From: a virus
DNA length: 31,903 nucleotides
Virus record (IMG/VR): IMGVR_UViG_3300046660_000245
Coordinates: 1 to 31,903 of that record
Reading direction: 5' to 3' (one strand)
Below the pieces are notes generated by a model, which saw only the letters and a program-made list of their open reading frames with translations, made no database searches and was not told where the DNA came from. Made by a program: the position numbers and the translations under genes. Below, in pieces: positions 24,624 through 31,370 of this stretch (position 1 is the stretch's first letter; every line of letters begins with the position of its first letter).

Positions 24624-26512
24624 GCCGCCATCCTTTCCGGCACTGCCATGTGATTGCAGTTGGCGGCGACCAGTGCGGCGGCAACGGGCGGCGATACGCT
24701 ATTGCCGACGCATAACACCTGCACCGACTTCGAGAAGAAATTCCCGTTCACATCGCGATCGATGACGTAATTCCGGGGAAAACCCTGCGCGTTGTAGAGT
24801 TCTCGCGGCGTCAGCATCCGCATGCCAATGTCGACGATAACGAAGGTGACGCCGTCGATCTCGACGGTGACGAACTCGCGATCATCCCAAAGACCATGTG
24901 AGCGCATGAAGTCCGCTACCTGGCGCGCACGAACCGCCTGCGCCTCCGTGAAGGGCGGCACGCCTATCACGGCCTCGACATGACCGAACCTGTCTCTGGT
25001 CGTCACCGTGCGGCATGGCTCGTCCTCGCAACCGCCATCCCCTATCCCGTAGTAAGACTGCAAATATGGCATCACCAACTGACTCTTGCCCTGCCCGTCC
25101 GCCATGATGGTGCCTGACGGCACGTCGATCGCATGACCGGTCGAAGTGCCGAACTGGCGCGCAACATAGGCTGAGACCAATTGCTGATGGCTACCGCTCT
25201 GCGTAATGGTCGACGCGGCCTCGTCCATCGGCCTACCCGGATTGACGCCTCCTACGCGGCGACTGTCGTTGTTGTGCTGGGCCATGAAGGCACACAGGAC
25301 CGCGTTCTGATCCTTGTCGCTGGCCGTTATCGTGTGGGCCTGTCCGTCGACCGGTCGGCATGACCCGCCCTGCTGCGCATAGGTCAAAACTGGCGCCAGT
25401 AGGCCGAGAGGGGCGGCGCCACCTGGTCGCTTGATGAAGCTGTTGGCTGTGATCGTCGGCATCTGGCCGCGCATGTCGACGCCCGTAGCGCCCGAATTGA
25501 AGCGCTGGATCGATGGTGCAACGAGCGCCTTCTCGCCACGGTGCGCCGCAGTGATCACCCTTGCCGGTTCCGCGATATCTTCCAGGCGGCCGCCATGCGT
25601 CAGATTGACAAGGAATGGTCGCTTCGCTCTGATGACGAACCTATCCATGCCGCGAGCGATCCGGGCATGAGAGTTGACTGCCAACGGCCGCACAGCCCGA
25701 ACGCCATGCTTTTCCCATATCTCTTCTGCCGTATCGAAGATCGAGGGGCATGCGATGCTCCAATCGATGCAATCGGCCACGATCCGCCACGCCTTCTTAC
25801 GCCCGGCTATCACGTCCGCATCGTCCGGAGCGCCGTGGGTAGGTTTCGGCCAGACGATCTTCAGGCCATCGAATCGGACGATGACGAACAGGCGCTTGCG
25901 GATGGTCGGCGCACCATAATCACGGGCGCGAAGCTCGCGCTTTTCGATCTTGCCGCCAAGCTTGCGCAGCTCTTTGCACCACTTCTGGAACGTCTCGCCC
26001 TTGCGCTCCGGATCGGGCATCAATCCTCGCTCCGTCTCGACGAGTGGCCCCCAATATTGGAATTCCTCGACATTCTCCATGATGATCACGTCGAGCTTAC
26101 CGCCGCTCTTCTGGATGCGTTCGACCCAATGGACGATGGTCCAAGCCAGGTCGCGGATATTACGCTCGACAGGCTTTCCGCCCTTGGCCTTGGAAAAGTG
26201 CTTGCAGTCCGGAGAGAACCAGCCGAGGCCGATATGTTCGCCGGCCAGATGGTCCAGCGGATCTACCTTGTAGATATTTTCCGAAAGGTGGATGGTCTCC
26301 GGATGGTTGACCTCGTGCAGCGCCAATGCGGGCTTGCTATGGTTCAGCGCATAATCCGGCGACCGCCCGAGAGCTTGCCTGATACCTTCGGATGCACCGC
26401 CGCCGCCGGCGAAATTATCGATGATCTTGCGCAAATGCGGCGCGATATCGCTTCCGTAGATCGGCGCGGTGCTGGACGCCATGAGGCTGTCGAAAAGCTG
26501 TTCGGTGTACAT
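24620..26512 (-). CDS. DNA cytosine-5 methyltransferase (orphan)
   Basis: A 630-aa C5-type enzyme. Motif I is DNFAGGGGASEG (32-43). The catalytic loop reads SPDCKHFS (100-107) with Cys103, a Pro-Asp-Cys variant of the usual Pro-Cys. ENV (146-148) is motif VI, and PTIRKRLFVI (202-211) matches the QxRxR motif. Motif IX-like RELYNAQGFPRNY and motif X GNSVSPPVAAALVAAN lie near the end, so the target-recognition region between about 260 and 570 is unusually long. The enzyme uses SAM to make m5C. No restriction enzyme is encoded nearby, so it likely protects phage DNA from host nucleases. It starts at ATG 26512 directly at the preceding stop. Confidence 0.92.
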   Translation of the reverse strand: MYTEQLFDSLMASSTAPIYGSDIAPHLRKIIDNFAGGGGASEGIRQALGRSPDYALNHSKPALALHEVNHPETIHLSENIYKVDPLDHLAGEHIGLGWFSPDCKHFSKAKGGKPVERNIRDLAWTIVHWVERIQKSGGKLDVIIMENVEEFQYWGPLVETERGLMPDPERKGETFQKWCKELRKLGGKIEKRELRARDYGAPTIRKRLFVIVRFDGLKIVWPKPTHGAPDDADVIAGRKKAWRIVADCIDWSIACPSIFDTAEEIWEKHGVRAVRPLAVNSHARIARGMDRFVIRAKRPFLVNLTHGGRLEDIAEPARVITAAHRGEKALVAPSIQRFNSGATGVDMRGQMPTITANSFIKRPGGAAPLGLLAPVLTYAQQGGSCRPVDGQAHTITASDKDQNAVLCAFMAQHNNDSRRVGGVNPGRPMDEAASTITQSGSHQQLVSAYVARQFGTSTGHAIDVPSGTIMADGQGKSQLVMPYLQSYYGIGDGGCEDEPCRTVTTRDRFGHVEAVIGVPPFTEAQAVRARQVADFMRSHGLWDDREFVTVEIDGVTFVIVDIGMRMLTPRELYNAQGFPRNYVIDRDVNGNFFSKSVQVLCVGNSVSPPVAAALVAANCNHMAVPERMAA

Positions 26513-26812
26513 TCAAGCCCCCAAGTGTCGCGGCGGCAGGCCGCATGCGATTCTGTCCATGCGTCCTCGTGCGGCCGCGATACCGATCAGATCGGTCGGG
26601 CCGCCGTCGTCGCGGCGCGGATTGCGAAGAAAGGAAAGCTCGGCGTCGAGATAGGCGATGCCGGGCTGAAATTGTGCGAGTTGCAGGCGACGGCGAATGT
26701 GGCTTTCGTCGCGCAGCAGCAGCGATAGCGAGCAGCGCAGAAGCCATCGCGCCCGCTGCTGGTCGGTTTCGGCATCGTCGAGTTGATCGACATCTGGCGG
26801 AAAATCGGTCAT
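26513..26812 (-). CDS. Unknown 99-aa early protein
   Basis: This protein is acidic at its start (MTDFPPDVDQLDDAETDQQ) and then rich in Arg and Leu (ARWLLRCSLSLLLRDESHIRR, AELSFLRNPRRDD). It is mostly helical. ATG 26812 overlaps the upstream stop as ATGA, which decides the start against a 22-codon extension. It lies between another unknown and the cytosine methyltransferase. It might help one of the methyltransferases or act on the host. No domain was recognised. Confidence 0.55.
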   Translation of the reverse strand: MTDFPPDVDQLDDAETDQQRARWLLRCSLSLLLRDESHIRRRLQLAQFQPGIAYLDAELSFLRNPRRDDGGPTDLIGIAAARGRMDRIACGLPPRHLGA

Positions 26813-27201
26813 GCCGCCTCCGCAGATGCGGAATAGTCGAATTTCATCCAGTGTTGGATGTCGGCGAGAAGGCAGCAAGGGTCTTGCGGATCGTATCCGT
26901 CACCGCCAATGTCCGTGCCTTCTGGCCAGTAGACGATGGCGTTTCTCGGCAATCGCTCGACAAAGGCAAGGTCGCGCTTCCGCCAATAACCCGAGTACCA
27001 ATGCGACGGATATATCGGGCCGCCTCTGAAGGAGGGCTCGCTCTTGCCGATACGAATGAAGTCTTCGGCGCGATATCCATGATACCTGATCAGGATATCT
27101 CTTGCCCGCTTGGTCCATGTCACATACTGCCGGGCACTGCGAAAGGATCTCGGCATGCTGAAGTCTGGAATGATCGGATCTCGTTTGAAAACGCCCCTCA
27201 A
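26809..27201 (-). CDS. Unknown early protein, start uncertain
   Basis: The frame gives about 130 residues from TTG 27201, which overlaps the ParB/MT-A70 stop as TTGA and has GAAGGCGAGG upstream. ATG 27156 (115 aa) is the first ATG with no clear ribosome site. The protein contains FSMPRSFRSARQYVTWTKRA, WYSGYWRKRDLAFVERLP and a final acidic region with GYDPQDPCCLLADIQHWMKF. It is rich in Arg, Tyr and Trp. No family was recognised. The tight overlap suggests it is translated with the methyltransferase. Confidence 0.52.
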   Translation of the reverse strand: MRGVFKRDPIIPDFSMPRSFRSARQYVTWTKRARDILIRYHGYRAEDFIRIGKSEPSFRGGPIYPSHWYSGYWRKRDLAFVERLPRNAIVYWPEGTDIGGDGYDPQDPCCLLADIQHWMKFDYSASAEAA

Positions 27202-28700
27202 GCCGCCTCGCCTTCCGGCGTGCCCGCCTGGTTGCCCCAGAAGTCCCATTTACCGTTGAGCCGGATATCGCCTGCCCGCAGGCTGTCCCGCCGCTGGAAA
27301 AGCTCCAGCTTGCGCATGTCGGGATAAAGCCGCTCGATCTCGTCGGCGAACCAGACCGGCTTTCGGCTATGCTCGGTTTTCGGTTCGCTGTAGAGGCTGT
27401 CCGGCTTTGGCGTATAAAGATCGATGCCCGGAAAGTTGCCGCGCTTGCAGATCAGCAGGTGCTCTGTGCGGTCGCGCACCCACCGGCCCATGCCGATGTT
27501 CACCTTGTCCCATGTGATGGCGCTGACATAGTCGAAGCCCCACGCCTCGATGATGTTCAGTGCATGGTGAAGCCGGTTCGTGGTGGCCCAGAAATAGAGG
27601 ACGGCATCCTGCGTGAACGGGCTGCGCTCGCCTGCGCAAAGCATCATCAGCTCGTCGACTGACATGGATGGATAGCGCAGGCCCTTGTCCTGCCCGGTCT
27701 CGTCGCTCCATGCCTCCTGCTGCCAGGGTACATCGCAATAACCGACCGCGAAGGCTGCTCGCGGCATTTCGCCCGCAACCGCCGTGCCGAGCTCCGCAAT
27801 GGCGTTAATCATCGCCGTGCGGATCATGCGGGAATGCTGCTGCTGCTCAGTGCGGATGGCTTTCGCCGCCGCGATGATCTGCTTTTTCTCGGAGCGAAGA
27901 ACCTCTTCCTGCGCTTGCCGTTCAAGATAGCTCAGTGATTCCCCGGCATTGACAGAGATGCGGCCCGTCTCGATAGCCGCAAGCAGCGCTGGCGTACCCT
28001 GATCGCGCACCCGTCTCGCGGCGGTGACAGCACGTTCCGATATCGATAAACGGCGCGCGGCTTCGCGGGTCGGCAAATTTGCTGACCCGGATGTGGCCTG
28101 ATTCATCCCACGATCCCAATCGACGATCTTCGCCGCGACCATTGCCCGCTGGCTTTCCGTCAAGTGGCGGCGGCGCAGATTGAGCGACAGAACGAAGCCG
28201 AGCGGATCGTCACCCTCGTAGTCTCTCGTCCACGGATCGATACCGATTCTATGGCAAGCTTCGTCGCGGTTTCGCCCGTCGATGATCTTGCCGTCGAGAA
28301 TCCAGACCGGCTGCTCCTGTCCGCGCGTGCGGATGTCTTCCGCCAGTTCGTCGAGTTCCGACTCCGAGAACATCGGGAATAGGCCGGCTAGCGCATGATG
28401 CGGAATGCGGTCGGGATAATGTGGTAGATCGTACTTGCTCCCGACAGGCTCGGCATGAGCAACCGCGGGCTTTTCAGTTGCCTGCGCCACCAACTTCATC
28501 TTCGCCATGTGGCCGGCAAGTTTCGGCGATGGATACCAGAGATCTGCATCCTTCTGGTCGCGGCGCAGCAGGCCTTTGGTGTTGAGCTTGATGCAGGATG
28601 TGCGTTCGCCCGCATTGATGCTGCGAACCTGCCCCTCCCTTTCCGCGACCTGTAATAGCGCCGCCTGCCTGTCGCGTGACTTGGCAATGGTGTTCGTCAT
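27198..28700 (-). CDS. ParB-like / MT-A70 adenine methyltransferase fusion
   Basis: The 500-aa protein has three parts. Residues ~1-65 form a possible helix-turn-helix (winged-helix type). Residues ~95-260 are ParB N-terminal domain-like, with DGKIIDGRNRDEACHRIG (136-153), followed by a second HTH (NLPTREAARRLSISERAVTA). Residues ~315-500 match MT-A70 N6-adenine methyltransferases, with YPSMSVDEL (343-351), LYFWATTNRLH, GFDYVSAITWDK, GRWVRDRTEHLLICKRGNFP and EHSRKP. The catalytic tetrapeptide reads DVPW (323-326) rather than the usual DPPW, from codons GAT GTA CCC TGG. The likely activity is m6A in phage DNA, targeted by the ParB-like DNA-binding part. ATG 28700 overlaps the previous stop. 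Confidence 0.86.
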   Translation of the reverse strand: MTNTIAKSRDRQAALLQVAEREGQVRSINAGERTSCIKLNTKGLLRRDQKDADLWYPSPKLAGHMAKMKLVAQATEKPAVAHAEPVGSKYDLPHYPDRIPHHALAGLFPMFSESELDELAEDIRTRGQEQPVWILDGKIIDGRNRDEACHRIGIDPWTRDYEGDDPLGFVLSLNLRRRHLTESQRAMVAAKIVDWDRGMNQATSGSANLPTREAARRLSISERAVTAARRVRDQGTPALLAAIETGRISVNAGESLSYLERQAQEEVLRSEKKQIIAAAKAIRTEQQQHSRMIRTAMINAIAELGTAVAGEMPRAAFAVGYCDVPWQQEAWSDETGQDKGLRYPSMSVDELMMLCAGERSPFTQDAVLYFWATTNRLHHALNIIEAWGFDYVSAITWDKVNIGMGRWVRDRTEHLLICKRGNFPGIDLYTPKPDSLYSEPKTEHSRKPVWFADEIERLYPDMRKLELFQRRDSLRAGDIRLNGKWDFWGNQAGTPEGEAA

Positions 28701-28897
28701 TGCGTCGCCCTCTGCTCATAACGCGAGATGCCGCGCAGGATGGTTTGCGGCCGACGACCCTTGGCGATGCGCTCTGCCATCTCCTTCGGGTCGTAGCCGA
28801 ATGCTGCGCCGGCAATGGCCTGACGCAGCGGCTTTGGCAGGGAATCGAATGCCCGCATGACATCCGCCGGCGACGCGCTGATACGCTTCGTCATCAT
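28697..28897 (-). CDS. Unknown 66-aa early protein
   Basis: MMTKRISASPADVMRAFDSL opens this small helical protein, which ends near GRRPQTILRGISRYEQ. It has a central segment AIAGAAFGYDPKEMAERIAKG. ATG 28897 overlaps the upstream stop as ATGA, and the 3' end overlaps the ParB/MT-A70 start, so it is translated as part of the early operon. No domain was recognised. Size and position would suit a regulator or anti-host factor, but there is no direct support. Confidence 0.56.
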   Translation of the reverse strand: MMTKRISASPADVMRAFDSLPKPLRQAIAGAAFGYDPKEMAERIAKGRRPQTILRGISRYEQRATQ

Positions 28898-29169
28898 TCG
28901 CACCTCATCAATCGATCCAGAAATTCCCGCCCCTTGCCGACGATCCAGACGGACTGATCGTCACGCACGTCGCGGCGCACGAAGCCGCTGGCGACGGCGC
29001 GATCGACGGACATGCGGTCGGCATTGAGCGCCATACGGTAAGGCTGGGGTGACAGGGCCACGCGGCGCAGGAAGGCGATGCCGCGCGGGCCGAGGGAAGC
29101 GCCGTTCGCGATCGTCGGATAGGAAACGATCGTCGGCTTGCCAGCGTATGGGATGCGGCGCGGTCTCAT
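28894..29169 (-). CDS. Unknown 91-aa early protein, winged-helix-like
   Basis: This basic protein includes GPRGIAFLRRVALSPQPYRM (about residues 27-46), MSVDRAVASGFVRRDVRD (about 53-70) and VWIVGKGREFLDRLMR at the end. The pattern of a helix, a recognition-like helix and a strand pair resembles winged-helix proteins found near the CII-position gene in rhizobial phages, but I cannot name a family. ATG 29169 overlaps the preceding stop as ATGA. Confidence 0.55.
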   Translation of the reverse strand: MRPRRIPYAGKPTIVSYPTIANGASLGPRGIAFLRRVALSPQPYRMALNADRMSVDRAVASGFVRRDVRDDQSVWIVGKGREFLDRLMRCE

Positions 29170-29636
29170 TCTACGCCTCCGTCTTCCATCTTGAGCAAAA
29201 CAAGCTCGATGGCTCGGATTGCCTCGCGTGCCTCTCGGGCAATGCGTTTCCGCTCCAGCGCGTCGATACGCTTGTCGAGGAGTGCGTCGAGGATGGCGCG
29301 CGTCAGGTCCATGCTTTCGGACAGAACTGTATGGGCGTCGGTTTCCGTCACCGGACCAAGCGCGGTGACCGGAGCATCCGGCACGAGGCGATGCCCCAGC
29401 AGCCGCGCCATGGCGGCGACGATAACCGGGCTCTTCGCCTGGCGGTCGGCCTCTATCGCGACATCGACCGGAATGAGCGCCAGCGCGTTCTCGTCATTGA
29501 ACGATGCGTATTTTGACAGCGTCGAAACGTTGACGCGCGTCAGTAGCTCAAAGCACCTGACGCCGCCGCCAAGCACATAGCTCGCCTCGGTCGCACCCTT
29601 GAGGCTTCGGACTTCTATTTCGGAAATTGTGCGCAC
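29166..29636 (-). CDS. CII-position putative DNA-binding protein
   Basis: The 156-aa protein starts at GTG 29636 with AGGGG upstream. The first ~90 residues (IEVRSLKGATEASYVLGGGV, FELLTRVNVSTLSKYASF and LALIPVDVAIEADRQAKSP) follow the form of alphaproteobacterial phage regulators in which an HTH around TRVNVSTLSKYA is followed by an IPVDV motif. Residues ~105-150 are a Glu/Arg-rich helix. It is the first gene after the terminator that follows the cro-like gene, the position of lambda cII. DNA binding is probable. A role as activator is inference from position. Confidence 0.62.
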   Translation of the reverse strand: MRTISEIEVRSLKGATEASYVLGGGVRCFELLTRVNVSTLSKYASFNDENALALIPVDVAIEADRQAKSPVIVAAMARLLGHRLVPDAPVTALGPVTETDAHTVLSESMDLTRAILDALLDKRIDALERKRIAREAREAIRAIELVLLKMEDGGVE

Positions 29637-29704
29637 GAAAAATCCCCTCGAGAAGTCAAGGAAACAAAAATGGAAAAGGATTCAGTGACCGGCACCTGGT
29701 CGCG

Positions 29705-29733
29705 CCGTATCGGTCATGTCGTCACGACATCAA
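29705..29733 (-). promoter_or_regulatory. Possible promoter with palindromic operator
   Basis: On the minus strand TTGATG (29733-29728) and ATACGG (29710-29705) are 17 bp apart, which is a weak match to a sigma-70-type promoter in front of the CII-position gene. A perfect 15-bp palindrome ATGTCGT-C-ACGACAT (29716-29730) overlaps the -35 element and the spacer, where a regulator could act. The -10 is poor, so the promoter part is tentative and the palindrome is directly seen. Confidence 0.35.
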
Positions 29734-29765
29734 GGAGGCCCGCATGACAGAGGCACGCAAAAACG

Positions 29766-29806
29766 AAAAAGCCCGCCAGGGCTCGAAGGTCCGCCGCCCT
29801 GGCGGG
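29766..29806 (-). terminator. Intrinsic terminator between cro-like and CII-position genes
   Basis: The minus strand has an 11-bp perfect stem (CCCGCCAGGGC/GCCCTGGCGGG, 29806-29796 with 29782-29772), a 13-base loop and, after one C, TTTTT at 29770-29766, then another T-run. It lies 130-160 nt after the cro-like gene and before the rest of the early operon, as tR1 does in lambda. Early transcription would have to read through it, or a separate promoter is needed downstream. Confidence 0.84.
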
Positions 29807-29811
29807 AGATG

Positions 29812-29879
29812 GTGCCACGGTGAAGGGTGTGGCACTGGGGAAACTGGCCGCGCCGGAGAAAGGCATAACTCGGCGCGGC
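29812..29879 (-). other. Two hairpins before the early terminator
   Basis: On the minus strand, GCCGCGCCG/CGGCGCGGC (29847-29855 with 29871-29879, 9 bp) and GTGCCAC/GTGGCAC (29812-29818 with 29829-29835, 7 bp) come just before the terminator. All three stems are read after the cro-like gene and before the CII-position gene. No ORF accounts for them on the minus strand. They could be RNA sites for antitermination or processing. Confidence 0.5.
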
Positions 29880-29929
29880 TGATCGGTGGCCCAAGAGACG
29901 GCCAAAGCCACCAGATGAAAGAAGGCTCG

Positions 29930-30154
29930 TCATTCGGCGGCCTCCATAGACTTAAAAATATCCGGTCGAAGAGAGGAGCGCGGTATGCCCGTAACAGTCT
30001 CAATTTGAACGGCTCGCTCCGCAGTGATCTTCCCGCGCTCCCACCGCAGCACTGTGGATTTATCGACGGGAGGGGAAAAAAGGCGCCCGAACTCTTCCAG
30101 CGTCATAAACTCATGACACTCGCGATAATTTGCAATGGGTGAAGCCGTCATCAT
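29930..30154 (-). CDS. Cro/YdaS-like DNA-binding protein
   Basis: A 74-aa protein with a compact HTH: MTLEEFGRLFSPPVDKSTVL, RWERGKITAERAVQIETVTG and the end IPRSSLRPDIF, the usual form of YdaS/Cro-type phage regulators. It is divergent from the XRE repressor and the first minus-strand gene of the early region, so it should act like lambda Cro. I chose ATG 30154. No ribosome site is visible, and a perfect 18-bp inverted repeat (30153-30170) overlaps the start, so the message may be leaderless and the gene self-controlled. ATG 30151, 30163 and 30106 are alternatives. Confidence 0.78.
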   Translation of the reverse strand: MMTASPIANYRECHEFMTLEEFGRLFSPPVDKSTVLRWERGKITAERAVQIETVTGIPRSSLRPDIFKSMEAAE

Positions 30155-30170
30155 GCAACACATGTTGCAT
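30153..30170. promoter_or_regulatory. Operator-like inverted repeat at cro start
   Basis: ATGCAACA-CA-TGTTGCAT is a perfect 8-bp inverted repeat with a 2-bp centre, placed over the start codon of the cro-like gene. It contains the half-site GTTGCA twice, and further copies lie at 30198-30203 and 30241-30246 in the same intergenic region. It probably binds the repressor, the Cro-like protein or both. Confidence 0.62.
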
Positions 30171-30240
30171 AAGTTACAACTTCTATCAAGGGGCTTCGTT
30201 GCACGCTGCGCTAACGATACCTCTCGCAAGTTCTTGTAGA

Positions 30241-30257
30241 GTTGCACTATGAGCAAC
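30241..30257. promoter_or_regulatory. Possible operator at repressor start
   Basis: GTTGC-ACTATGA-GCAAC is a 5-bp inverted repeat that covers the start codon (ATG 30249) of the repressor gene. It shares the GTTGC half-site with the repeat at the cro start, so it could be used for self-control of the repressor. No convincing -35/-10 pair was found in this 94-bp gap. Confidence 0.42.
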
Positions 30258-30590
30258 GTCACAAAAATTCACGCTGACAAAACTCCTACCCGCATTCACT
30301 TCATTCCGGAGTGGGCGGAAAAGCGCCATCTTGCCCAGGCGGACATCGTCCGTGAGATCGGCGTCGATAAGGGTTTAGTGTCTCGTTGGTACAAAGGTAC
30401 GCTGCCGAAGCCCGACTATCTCGAGAGGCTGGCTGCACTATTCAGCACGGACGTTTCAGGCCTATTTAGGCATCCTGATGATGACTGGCTTGCAAAATAT
30501 TTTGTCGATAAATCCGAAGAGCAACGCGAAAAAGCGATCCGAATGTTGAAGCTGCTCTTCAACGATGAGAAGAGCCGTGACCACGGCTAG
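30249..30590 (+). CDS. XRE-family repressor (CI-like, short)
   Basis: The 113-aa protein has an XRE helix-turn-helix in its first ~70 residues: RIHFIPEWAEKRHLAQADIV, REIGVDKGLVSRWYKGTLPK and DYLERLAALFSTDVSGLFRH. A basic-acidic helical end follows (KSEEQREKAIRMLKLLF). It is divergent from the cro-like gene, the place of a lysogeny repressor. It has no LexA/CI peptidase domain, so induction by RecA-stimulated self-cleavage is not expected. ATG 30249 lies inside an operator-like repeat and has no strong ribosome site. DNA binding is well supported, and the repressor role follows from gene order. Confidence 0.82.
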   Translation: MSNVTKIHADKTPTRIHFIPEWAEKRHLAQADIVREIGVDKGLVSRWYKGTLPKPDYLERLAALFSTDVSGLFRHPDDDWLAKYFVDKSEEQREKAIRMLKLLFNDEKSRDHG

Positions 30591-30626
30591 TCTGGATTCG
30601 TGAGCAATTCTCCCAAAGCGGGATGG

Positions 30627-31250
30627 CTACCAGTTGCAGGCATCCCTTACGCTGGCAATGGCGGCCTTTACGTTGCTCAAATTGAACTCGGCATCTACCC
30701 GGTCGGTTGCTCTGACGCGCGCAAACAGGCTCTCATTGTCCTTGCTTTCCAGCGATTTTAGAAATGGAATTGCTTGCTGCCCTCGCCAAAGGCCGACGGC
30801 CTTGTAATTGGTGGATCTCCGCCATTTTTGAATGACCGGGGCTTCCTTCCCAATGCGAATTGTTACCTCCGGCTCATCTTGCGTCATGAACATATCCGCA
30901 TAGATGACGAACGTCGTGACCTTTTCCTTGCAGCTGACGATCAACATTGGCGACGGCGTGCCGATGCCTGTGCCGACTGCCGTTTTAGGGAGAAGTGTTG
31001 CCTGCACGGTCTTGCTATCATCGAGAGGCGACGTGTCTGTCGAGATAACCCACTCGCCAGCATCAGATGTAGAAACTAAATCACTGCTAGCCTTTTCGGT
31101 GGGAAGCGCCGATGACTTGGGAAACAACTTGTCAAAGCAATTTAATCGCTGGTCTTTGTCTTCGAGCGTCGCGCAAGCTTGAGGAGCCTCCTCGGCATGA
31201 GCTAGCACAGCTGTAGACATAATAAACACTGCCGCGAAAACATTTCGCAT
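30627..31250 (-). CDS. Secreted TagO/VasI-like protein, likely lysogenic conversion gene
   Basis: The 207-aa product begins with a signal peptide (MRNVFAAVFIMSTAVLAHA, cut near residue 19). Cys26 and Cys38 lie in ACATLEDKDQRLNCFD, a pair typical of this family. The rest follows the VasI/TagO pattern: GEWVISTDTSPLDDSKTVQA, then LIVSCKEKVTTFVIYADMFM, VTIRIGKEAPVIQKWRRSTN and VDAEFNLSNVKAAIASVRDAC. TagO proteins are periplasmic and associated with type VI secretion, but relatives also occur in prophages. It lies convergent to the repressor, outside the lytic operons, with a less GC-rich sequence, all common for cargo genes expressed in a lysogen. Its job in the host is not known. Confidence 0.72.
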   Translation of the reverse strand: MRNVFAAVFIMSTAVLAHAEEAPQACATLEDKDQRLNCFDKLFPKSSALPTEKASSDLVSTSDAGEWVISTDTSPLDDSKTVQATLLPKTAVGTGIGTPSPMLIVSCKEKVTTFVIYADMFMTQDEPEVTIRIGKEAPVIQKWRRSTNYKAVGLWRGQQAIPFLKSLESKDNESLFARVRATDRVDAEFNLSNVKAAIASVRDACNW

Positions 31251-31370
31251 TTACCCATCCCCACCACTATTTCTTACGCCTAGTGATTTCATAAGCAGCT
31301 GCAACTTTCAACCGGCCTATTGATTGGAGGGCGACCGAGCGCGACCCGATACCTGGCAGTCGATTCCCCC

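Noticed and set aside
25541-26728. Long plus-strand open frame opposite the cytosine methyltransferase (395 codons)
   Set aside because: It is a shadow of a gene with all C5 methyltransferase motifs, with no ribosome site or recognisable domain of its own.
29744-30142. Plus-strand frame of about 133 codons with a strong AGGAGG ribosome site at its start
   Set aside because: It runs antisense through the early terminator hairpins and the cro-like gene, and its Gly/Arg/Lys-rich product shows no domain. The ribosome site is probably chance, although a short leader peptide cannot be excluded.
30171-30248. Promoters in the divergent immunity gap
   Set aside because: TTGCAC at 30199 and TTGATA on the minus strand can be read as -35 elements, but no -10 lies at acceptable spacing, so I did not call promoters here.
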